This document shows positions 47,033 through 55,820 of a DNA stretch of 64,000 bases, piece after piece. The position numbers and the translations under genes were made by a program. Under the pieces are notes generated by a model. That model had not been told where the DNA came from and searched no databases. It was given only the letters and a program-made list of their open reading frames with translations. Origin of the DNA: Amoebophrya sp. A120 (Eukaryota; Sar; Dinophyceae; Syndiniales; Amoebophryaceae); assembly GCA_905178155.1 (NCBI GenBank), contig CAJINV010000002.1:11971102-12035101 (forward strand), read 5' to 3'. Within the stretch, counting starts at the first letter, position 1; each line of letters starts with the position of its first letter.

Positions 47033-47365
47033 GTGCCCTTCAACGACGGGACTATTGACGAAAAGGAGAAGGAGATCGTCGTCATCGAGGACGACGGAAC
47101 ACAAAGTGAGTCCGGGATCAGCAGCGGCGAGGAGCGACGGCGGCGGGAGTACGATAGGAAGAAGCGGGAGAAGAAGGGCCATACTTCAGCTTCGGAAGGT
47201 CGGGAAAACGGACAAAGTCGGCGCGCTGGTAGCCTCTCGGGTGGATCGCGGGACATCGTCGTCGTCCAGCAATGTCGCAGGCCCATCCGCCGTGCCGCCG
47301 TGCCGCAGTTCGTCCAGCAATGTCACTCCCACAGCCGCAGTTCGTTTCAAGGTGGTAGCTAGACC
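47033..47365 (+). CDS. Possible charged-protein exon
   Basis: A 109-codon frame starting at GTG reads FNDGTIDEKEKEIVVIEDDG, then basic RRRREYDRKKREKKGH, a plausible charged nuclear-type sequence. A TTTTGTAG acceptor lies 40 bp upstream and a GTGCCCTTCAACGA stretch is repeated 26 bp apart around the start. No ATG or domain; weak call. Confidence 0.3.
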
Positions 47366-47874
47366 TGATTTATCTAGCTAGCCCAGCCCTTATGGCAGAA
47401 GAAGACGGAGGGCAGCACGGGCGTTTGCTACCTACTTTAGTATGTAGGTGTGGTTCTCGAGCAACTTCAGCGACTTTGGCACAGTATTCTAATCGATATT
47501 GGCACCACAGGTCTCGTCCGAGCTCGGCGCGCTATGGCTCTCCGACATACGATAGGGCCGGCGATTGGCCTCATGGATGCGCACGCGCAAGAAGACCTCG
47601 GTCGGCGATGTTAAGTAAATACCGCAGCGACGAGCGGGCAGCGTGGTTTTTGGCGGGGCTGCCATCTTATCTTGGCCAAAAACCTACCCACCCCCGCGGA
47701 CTCATTGGGAGAAGCCCAGCGAAGGCCCCGACTCCTCGTGTGGGCCTGTCCGAGTACGGCCTTTTCGGTCACCTTGTTGTAATGTTGCGTCCGTCATCCT
47801 TCATGTGCATGCTTGTATTATACTCTGTTTGCGCTGGTGAAGTAGAACTAGAACTGCCAGCATCATCTTCATCT

Positions 47875-48554
47875 TAGACAAGGAAAATCGCCGCAGTACA
47901 TGAAAAATCGACCACCCCCCTACCGCGGGGTGGCGGAGCAAGAGGCTGGCTTATGTAGACCTCATCGGGGCCGCGGCTTTGTTCGCTGGACTCCGCGCCA
48001 GGACGAGCGCCGCCTACTTTGGCGCCAGTTCTCAGTCACTGCGCCGAGAACTATCGCGATACCATTTCTCGCATGTTGCGGGCAGGTCATTCCGCACCCA
48101 GATAGCGGGGGCCGCCTCTTGGAAAGACGCACCGCAGGGAGCATTCACAGGCCCCCCTTTTGCCGAAAAAAAAGCACCCCCAAGAAGCACCCCCCTTGGA
48201 TTCCCTTTCCCCGACCTAAAATGGCTGATTTCCGGAGCCAAAAAAGGACCCCCCTTAAGCACCCCCCTGGAGGGGGCCCCCTGTACGCCGCCTGGGGCCC
48301 CGGTCGTTGTTTGGTCGGCCTAGTTTGGGAACGGGCTCCCGACTTCGCTGCGGCCGAGGCGAAGCAATTCCGCGGCAGGTACGCGCGCGGCCTTTCCACT
48401 CGGGAACACGTCGCGCCTGCGCCACGCACCTAGGTCTGCAAGAATTGGGCGAGCTGCTACGAGCTGAAACCCAGACAAATGATCTCGTCGCCCCACCACG
48501 CCGGCGAATGGGGGTGGTCGATTTTTCATGTACTGCGGCGATTTTCCTTGTCTA
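47875..48554. mobile_element. 680-bp GC-rich element with perfect 45-bp TIRs
   Basis: The first 45 bases (from TAGACAAGGAAAATCGCCGC) are repeated exactly in reverse complement at 48510-48554. The flanks are TTCATCT and ATCATCT, a possible imperfect TSD. The interior is very GC-rich with C runs and no believable protein, so it is a non-autonomous element. It does not follow the TAT-to-ATA rule of the introners. Confidence 0.88.
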
Positions 48555-48655
48555 ATCATCTCCATCATCATGATATGCATTGATATTGAAGGTACGACGC
48601 GACGGGGTGGGTTGGTTTTTGATGAAGATACGGCGACGGCGATAACGCGATCTGC

Positions 48656-48783
48656 AAACTTGATTCCACAAACTTGATTTCAAATCTAAACGTGATTCGA
48701 CAAACGTGATCCGAAGATAAACGTGATTCCATTAACTTGATTCCAAGCGCAAACTTGATTTCAGATTTCGACTAACTTGATAC
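48656..48783 (+). repeat. Imperfect tandem repeats of AACTTGATTC / AACGTGATTC
   Basis: About seven units of 15-20 bp, each containing AACTTGATTC or AACGTGATTC, between the TIR element and the second 30-bp direct repeat. Confidence 0.75.
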
Positions 48784-49603
48784 GGGTGCTTTCCTTAAAG
48801 ATTGTCGGTTACGTGTTTTGTAGATGATGATGATGATGATGAAGACGATCGTGAGTCACGATTGTGATACCGGAAAAGTCGGTTCGTGCACCACCCATCG
48901 CTTACGACTCGGTCGGCTGAAGTAAAGCACAGACACATTGTTCGGTTTCTGAAGCCATGCGTACAGATTGAATCGGCACGTTCTATGTACTTATCCCGCA
49001 GGTCGTTTCGTCCAACTTTTTCGTCCGAGCACACAGTATTGATGCTTGATCTTCGTTATGAAGCACACCCTTTTTTTTTATTGATCTCCAACAACCCAAA
49101 CACAGCCGCCCGGCCCATTGATTTCTTGCGACCTGTTAATTTTGGTGCAGCGCAAGTGTACTTCACGGAGGAAGTGCCGCGGCTTTGCTATGATTCTTCT
49201 TCATACCGTTTCGCGCTAGAGCTTTTTGTTTTCTATTTTCTATTACCAACTTCTAGTGCGTTTTCGGTAGTGTAGTGTAGTTATTTTGTCATCGAGCCCT
49301 AAAATCAAGTTCAAGAAAAGAAAAATCTCACGATTGTTGGGATTTCTGAATTAGAGACCTCTTTTTGGTTTATTTAGTCTTATCACAATTAAGGATTTTA
49401 CATCCTCTAAAGTTGACAATTTTACCACATATCGGGAAATTCGTCTTGTTTTTTCTGCAGATACTTTGTCTTGCAGGGCAAGCCGAATGCATTAGCAATA
49501 CTTCACGATTGAGTCTTTGAGAAGCTTTCGAGTTTAAGGATACAAGCGCATGATTGAAAAATTGCACTGCTTTCGTTTGGCCTCGTCTTATCATGCGTGA
49601 AAG

Positions 49604-50599
49604 ATGAAACCATCCAAGGACAAAGCGGCAGGTAGGATATTAGGAGCGAGAGGGACCTCGGCCTTCCGACAGTTTCTGTTGGTTTTCACCCTGGCTTTTT
49701 ACTTCAACGTATCCACCACCACCTACTCATGCTCGTGCCAAGTGCACGTGACCGGTGGCCCGTCTACGTGTGCTGCGAGCTGCATGGAAACAGGTCAAGA
49801 CCAACCGAGTACCCGGCCGAAGCAGTGTACAACGGTGGAGACAACAAGAAGGACAGCGGAGAGTAGAAACAAGCCGGAGTTGCTCCGGGGTTTCGAGAAG
49901 GATGTCATCGAGATTCCTGGTCGAAAGGACACAATGGTTCACAGTACACAGACAAGGGACCACGATCTTCACAACCGTCGGCCGATGAAAATCCTGCACA
50001 GTGCGATAGACAGCATGGCGAATTCGTTCAGCCAGAACGTGAACAAACTGAAAAATTTGACCCGGAGCGTGGAGGTGAACGCTGTCGCGTCGTTCCTGGA
50101 AGAGGGAAAATCGCCACTGGTTTACAACTACCTACCCGGCGAGTTGCAAGCCTACGGGACGACCGGGGACCACGACGAGTGGTCCTCAAAGCCGCCGCCG
50201 CCGCTGCTGGCAGCAACGGACTGGGACTTCTTCGACTATGACTACGGGAGCGAAAACGGCGAGCGGGTCCCGAACAGACCACTAGCCAATCGACTTCCGC
50301 CCCCGGACTCCCAGGAGTTTCCCTGGATGGTGTCCACGTCGGCGGACAAAGAAAGTTTGAACACGCAGGACTTGCTGCTCCAGGAGGCCAACTGGCGGAA
50401 GTGGCTGATGACTACGCTCACGCACGACCAGCGCGTCGAGTTGATGTTCCGGAAGCTCGGGATTGTCTGTGTCACATGCCTCCTGTGGGCACTGTGCTGC
50501 GTCATGCTGCTCCTCCTGGCCATAATCGTCGTTCCCGACTTCGTCTCGCGCCACAAACACCTGCTGTCGACCCAGCACAAGGTCTGGTGTCTCGCGTAG
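49604..50599 (+). CDS. Secreted/type I-like membrane protein, unknown function
   Basis: 331 residues without introns. The N-terminal stretch FRQFLLVFTLAFYFNVSTTT looks like a signal peptide, followed by a small Cys cluster (YSCSCQV---CAASC). A long polar ectodomain follows, then one C-terminal transmembrane segment (IVCVTCLLWALCCVMLLLLA) and a short basic tail. No domain recognised. Confidence 0.6.
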   Translation: MKPSKDKAAGRILGARGTSAFRQFLLVFTLAFYFNVSTTTYSCSCQVHVTGGPSTCAASCMETGQDQPSTRPKQCTTVETTRRTAESRNKPELLRGFEKDVIEIPGRKDTMVHSTQTRDHDLHNRRPMKILHSAIDSMANSFSQNVNKLKNLTRSVEVNAVASFLEEGKSPLVYNYLPGELQAYGTTGDHDEWSSKPPPPLLAATDWDFFDYDYGSENGERVPNRPLANRLPPPDSQEFPWMVSTSADKESLNTQDLLLQEANWRKWLMTTLTHDQRVELMFRKLGIVCVTCLLWALCCVMLLLLAIIVVPDFVSRHKHLLSTQHKVWCLA

Positions 50600-51745
50600 G
50601 TAGAAGGAGGGTCGGAGTTGATGGGAGCCCACGCAGTATCTTGGTGTGTTTGCGACGTAGCTCATCAGTTCGCAAATCGCAGCTCGGAGGATATTCTTGT
50701 GCTACTAGAGCATATAGTAATCTCCGAAAGTAGTTGCATAAAGTTGTTTGTTTTCTATTTCTTGATCATGCGCCGGCCTGTATACACAAAAAAATTGTTA
50801 TTGTTTTTGTTTGTATACGATGGCCACCACCCATCCGTCTTGTACGATGAGGATGGACAAAAGTTAACCTTTTACCTAGGCTCTTCATTGGTTCAGTCGT
50901 GGATTATTTGCTTTTTCCTCTGTATTGTTATCGATCGCAATGAATCGACAACTCATATTGCCATGCTGCACTTTTGGACAGCTGTGAAGAAGCAACCTGA
51001 ATAAACCACAACGGATTTTCGCTTACTTGTTTCTCGCATTTGTTTTCATATACGCTTTTTTGACGGTCGACTCTGTTCGCGCTAGGATGTTCCCGCCTGC
51101 TGTCTGTGGGTAAGTATGTGGTGTTTGTTCCCAGCTCAGGAGTAGAGATTAGCTTGCGCATTTGAAAGAAAGTACAACAAGGCAGAGCGAAGATCCAACT
51201 GCATTGAAGAGTAGATCGATCTGGTTGTCGCTTTTGATATGTTGACTCAGCCAGATGTAGCATTGATCTTGATCCTAAGCCTGATCCGCAAACGAAATCG
51301 AACGTCGTGAAAAATAAAACCGTGCCTTTGATCGAAGAAAAGGAAACAGATCTTCTGCTTGATCGAAGTCTGTCCATGCTCCAAGTCGATTGGGATCCGT
51401 ATCCACCGGTGTCCGATGAAAGGTGAGGATCCAAAACAATTCATGGCCGCGCGAAGGAGCCGTAAATAGAGGCGTCAATGCAACTGATCAACAAAACGTA
51501 ATTTCGCACTAGAACTAGGAAGCTACCTTGTGCATACATTCCATATGCTGTGGATTTCCGTCCAAAAGCCTAGCAGGAGACTTCGGCAAGGTGTCAGATA
51601 TTGGCTCACGTTAATTTTCGCAACTAAGTACAAGCAAGTTGTGTATCTCAACCTCAGAACAAAGAACTTGTCTTGATTTCGCAACAATTTTTTCATTTTC
51701 TTCACTACACAGAACGAACCAGAACGAAAACCGCATTCGAAAAAA
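50600..51745. other. Intergenic, no gene seen
   Basis: AT-rich. A 50618-51004 frame contains hydrophobic runs but no supporting features. The next gene starts after a GAACCAGAACGAAAACCGC leader. Confidence 0.45.
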
Positions 51746-53805
51746 ATGGCGGGTGGCAAGAAAGCGATGAAGAAAGTCATGAAGAAGATCATGAAAAAAG
51801 CAGCACCTTCTACGAACTCTGCCTCGACTGAGACCACATCAAAGGCCGAGCAATCCAAACCGGCTGCGGAGAACAAAATGGATGTGGTGGAGGACAGCGA
51901 CAACGAAGAATCTTCCTCCTCGGCCGTGGCACCCGAGGAGCTTGCGGAACGCGCAGCGGAAGAGCTCGCGAAGAAAACAACAGGACCAAGTGCACCAAGC
52001 TCTAGCACAACTCCGGCGGCAAAAGAAAAGAAAATCGTCAAAGCATCTGACGACGAGAACGAGGGCAGCGCTGAAGAAACCGGGGACATCGAGATGCTGG
52101 AGGAAGAGGATCTGAGCGAGGATGAGGCAGACGCAGATGTAGCCGGCGCTAGTACGACCGCAAATGCAAAAAACACAGCGCAAGAAGGAGAACAAGATGA
52201 CGACGAGAACGTTGCTCCCGATGAGGAAAAGGTCGTGGTGGAGGAATTTGCAAAAGACCCCTACCTGCTGAAAGACGCGGAGTACATCAAAACGGACCCA
52301 AACTGGAAGAACAAGCAACGCACACTCTTGTTCAGCACGCGGGGCATCTCCGGCCAGCACCGACACCTGATTGACGATTTGAAGAAGCTGTTGCCGCACC
52401 ACAAGGTGGAATCGAAAGTCGAAAAGTCGCAGGATTTCACCGTAGTTAACGAAATCGCCGAGCTGAAATCGTGTAACAACGTGTGTTTTTTCGAAGCGAG
52501 GAAACACCAGGACTTGTACCTGCACGTCGCAAGGGTCCCGTGCGGCCCCACGGTGAAGTTTCAGGTGCTGAACATCCACACCTCCGGCGAGGTGCGACTG
52601 AGCGGAAACTGTCTCCAGTACAGCAGACCACTGCTCACCTTCGACGCACCGTTTGACGCCGTGCCGCACTTGAAGCTTATCAAAGAACTGTTTGTCCAGG
52701 TATTGTGACAAGGCTGCTGTCAAAATGTTTTTATTGCGGTTGATTATTTGGATGTGCTTGCGCAAGGTTTCGCGCTTTTTTTGTACTCATACATTGGATT
52801 TTTCTTTTTTGATTTTGAAAAAACTAAAAAAAAAATTCTTGACGTAAACATAAACAATACACAGACATTCGGAACGCCGCGGAACCACCCAAAGAGCAAG
52901 CCGTTCCACGATCAAGTGCTATCATTCTACTATGCGGACGAGAAGATCTGGGCCCGGCACTATCAGATTTCGCCTCTGACAGACGCCGACGCGAATGATC
53001 CCGAGAAGCAGACGCTAACGGTATCAAAATGAAAAATCCCCCCACCCCATATCAAAACGAAGTTTGTGATGCTGGATTTGCGTACACAAATCAGATTGGT
53101 CTTGCTGGAGAGGACTGCAGGCCCATACTAAGCCTGAGCGGAGAGGTTTCGGGCTAGGCTCTTAGCATGAGAAACGTCTGCGCTGTAGGCCCAACAGCAT
53201 CACAAACCGCCTGCATAAAGCGGCGGCTGTCTGTGGAGTTGCCTTCTTGCAAGACAGAGATGATTTGTGGTCGCAAATCAGCATTGCAAATTTTCTGCTA
53301 CGTACCTTTTCGATATGGGGAGGGGGGATTTTTCCTCACAATAAACGGAGATTGGGCCGCGTTTCGTATTGGATCCGATTTGGATCCTGCAGGGGAGCTT
53401 CTCAGGCCAGAAAATTTACCACAACAACAATTTCAGCACCCCCACCGCGGTGCGCAGGGAAAACAAGCAAAAGCTCGGAGTGCGGGCAAAGGTACGTGAT
53501 TTGCTTTTAGAAAGATATTTGATATGGACGTTAACGTATGTTTCTTTGCGTGATAGTAGATGATGATGATGATGATGCGTGTAGTAGTGCTTTTCTTGCG
53601 ATGTCAGCGGCGACAGCCGGCTTGGTGCTACTCATATGGCATGGTGATGCTCATGGTCGACTGCATCGATATGCCTGTTTATCAACTTTTTCTCAAAAAC
53701 CAAACGCAGGTGCGTGCAGAGCAAGACGAACAGACCCGACTCACGAACAAGAAGCTAGAAAGAGCCGCGGATCCGACTGAAGCAATCTTCGAGGAGTATT
53801 CATAA
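51746..53805 (+). CDS. BRX1: BRX1 ribosome biogenesis protein (Brix domain)
   Basis: Exons 51746-52699, 52865-53021, 53349-53491 and 53710-53805; 449 residues. BRX1 acts in the nucleolus in assembly of the large ribosomal subunit. A Lys-rich start (MKKVMKKIMKKA) and an acidic Ala/Glu region precede the Brix domain (about residues 185-410): RTLLFSTRGISGQHRHLIDD, CNNVCFFEARKHQDLYLHVA, GPTVKFQVLNIHT, FGTPRNHPKSKPFHDQVLSF, then LTEIGPRFVLDPIRILQGSF. The introner sits inside LT-EIGPRF, and exact excision restores this conserved motif. The other two introns are GT-AG; the last one contains a GATGAT microsatellite. The C terminus is short and charged. Confidence 0.9.
53022..53343 (+). mobile_element. 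Introner (family B) in BRX1, 322 bp
   Basis: Left end TATCAAAATGAAAAATCCCC; right end GGGGGGATTTTTCCTCACAATA. Perfect TSD AACGG (53017-53021 and 53344-53348). Excision gives Q-T-L-T-E-I-G-P-R-F. Same orientation as the other two family B copies. Confidence 0.9.
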
Positions 53806-54386
53806 GTCTGTATGGAATATTATGAATTTTTCCGAGCACAGTGAGGGAGCTGGACTTAGTATCGCTGAGGTTCTTTATTTCTGACGCCAGAAAAGAAGCA
53901 TCCGAAAGGATTGGGGACACTGCGGATTGTTTTAAGTGCGCATGCATGATCATCTCGATTATTACGCTCGATGTCTTATCGCCATCGATCGGATTCGGAC
54001 GGCCGACGGACGTCGTCGCACCCTTCTAAAAAAACTGCTCCTACAAATCGTGTTCGACTAAATTGAGTTTCACTTGCAAGTATTTGATAGTCATGTACTC
54101 AAGTACACGCAGCTTCCTCGTCGGATCGTAAAACAGCAACAGTGCCGTTGTATCTGATGGATCACGACGAAAGCTCCATGCAGTCACAGTAAGTCGTGTC
54201 GCGGGTCTCAATGGTCGTCTTACTTTGTCGTATCATACCCTTTGATCACGATCAAGATCTTCATCCTATGCCGCCATATCAGAGAAAGTTTTCTGCTAGT
54301 GAGGGCACCAAGCGCAAGCCAGTAGGTGCCGTGAGTAAAAATCCGAAGTAAGCCTTTCAAGCATCGACCTTCCGACATTAACCAAG
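53806..54386. other. Intergenic, no gene seen
   Basis: Mixed-composition sequence with short frames only. Confidence 0.5.
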
Positions 54387-55427
54387 ATGCCGACCCCAGA
54401 TTTTCTCGCCGACATAGAGCCTCTGCGACACATGATGTTGGGGTTGGCCCACACACCACCACCGCATTCGATGAACCATGACTTCGGGCATGTGCAAGAC
54501 CCTCTGCTGTGCGCGCACGATCTCGGGCAGTCTTGCTCCTCTACCGCGTTCGCTGCAATAGGAGCAAGAGAACAATCCGAACTACCAGGAGGGTCAACAC
54601 AGCTTGCAGCGCCGACAGTTCTATCTGCATCTTCACCTGTTTCTTTATCAGGGATTCATAAAGCGGGCGACTTTAATATTATCAGTGGCATGACGGAGAA
54701 CCACACCACTCGCACTCAAGTTCCGTCTTCGTTTCTCGAGGTCCCAGAGCCGGACGGGACACTTCTACCGGCGTGGAAAATGTTTCCGGCAAAAACCGCC
54801 GCGGCCGTCGGACCTTTCGTCCCCGCAGCGACGACGGTGACGGCGGCGGAAAAAACGGCGATCCCGCTTTTGCTCGCGTCCTCATTTCTGGTCTCCGCCG
54901 GGTCGTCGTGCATCTCGTCTTCCTCCGGGAGAACCGGTGCTCGTCTTCTGGCACCAGAAAACTACTACGCAGCGTCTGTGTCATCTGGGAGTGCGTCGGA
55001 ACAAGAGGATCTTGTTCACGAAGTGTTTCGTGATCAAAACGGTTGTAGTAAAAATGCCTGTTCTGTACAGAGTCCATGTCGTGGACAAGGAAAGACAACA
55101 CCCACGACCAGGTGGACCTCTTTTGCCACCTCCAGTCCGCACGACGCGCCCGGCGCCGTTCCCAACGAGCTTTCCACTCCCGGGACAACCCAAGTGCCAG
55201 GCGTCCCTTCTGCAGCAGATACCCACCAGAGTGAACGATGCTGTGTGGGGAGCACGCGGAACCACTACAAGCCCTGTCCACGGGGGTTCGAGGAGGCGGG
55301 CGAGGCGAGGTGCCGGCCGCAAGTAGGCGTGTACGAAGGCCCGTGCCAGGAAGTGCAGGACTTTCACGGATTTAACTCGGCCATGTATCGGGCCTGGGAA
55401 GAAAGGTGCGAAGCACGCTTCTTGTGA
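54387..55427 (+). CDS. CPW-WPC-like Cys-rich protein
   Basis: 346 residues. The first 240 are Ser/Thr/Ala/Pro-rich with no domain and no clear signal peptide. The last 65 contain HYKPCPRGFEEAGEARCRPQ, VGVYEGPCQEVQDFHGF and AWEERCEARFL. This matches the order of the alveolate CPW-WPC domain (CP-G-W/F, C, Y-GPC, F, W/F---C), but the terminal W-P-C is replaced by R-F-L and stop. Apicomplexan CPW-WPC proteins are surface or secreted proteins of motile stages; function here is unknown. An unseen 5' exon encoding a signal peptide is possible. Confidence 0.5.
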   Translation: MPTPDFLADIEPLRHMMLGLAHTPPPHSMNHDFGHVQDPLLCAHDLGQSCSSTAFAAIGAREQSELPGGSTQLAAPTVLSASSPVSLSGIHKAGDFNIISGMTENHTTRTQVPSSFLEVPEPDGTLLPAWKMFPAKTAAAVGPFVPAATTVTAAEKTAIPLLLASSFLVSAGSSCISSSSGRTGARLLAPENYYAASVSSGSASEQEDLVHEVFRDQNGCSKNACSVQSPCRGQGKTTPTTRWTSFATSSPHDAPGAVPNELSTPGTTQVPGVPSAADTHQSERCCVGSTRNHYKPCPRGFEEAGEARCRPQVGVYEGPCQEVQDFHGFNSAMYRAWEERCEARFL

Positions 55428-55820
55428 AAATGGTGCACCATATTGATGGCCTCTAATTCTTAGAATGCTGTGAACAACAAAAGCCACAAAGTGGGTTGAA
55501 TTACGGTCAAACGAAATCGTCGGACGCACTCTGTTGAAATCGCGAAGGTGTAGACAGGAGAGCACCACAGAGTCACACACATGCTTCACATTTCAAGCAG
55601 CTTCGAAACCTGCACTGCTTTCGCGACACTGTTCGCCTTCTTATCAGACAATGATGGTTCGTGCTTCTCTTTCTTCTCATGATTCCGATTCGTCCTGTTG
55701 GTCAAAAGTTTTCCTACTTAATTCATCGTGTCATCGGGTTTGAGGTTGTGCATCGGATCGTTTCATCGTCTTCATCATACACATAGTCTGAACCTTCAAT
55801 TCTCTTGCACCTGCAGCTGC
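55428..55820. other. Intergenic flank of the 5.5-kb element, no gene
   Basis: Nothing recognisable beyond short frames. It ends in the 8-bp ATCCTTAG that is repeated on the far side of the element. Confidence 0.5.

Larger units (their letters stand above)
46632..49603. other. Repeat-rich region with a GC-rich TIR element
   Basis: Holds a 30-bp direct repeat pair, a 680-bp TIR element, a periodic AACTTGATTC tract and GATGAT microsatellites. Two weakly coding-like frames (47033-47365 and 48886-49275) are discussed separately or left uncalled. The 48886 frame starts at GTG and reads partly protein-like (SYRFALELFVFYFLLPTSSA), but there is no supporting exon structure. Confidence 0.5.
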
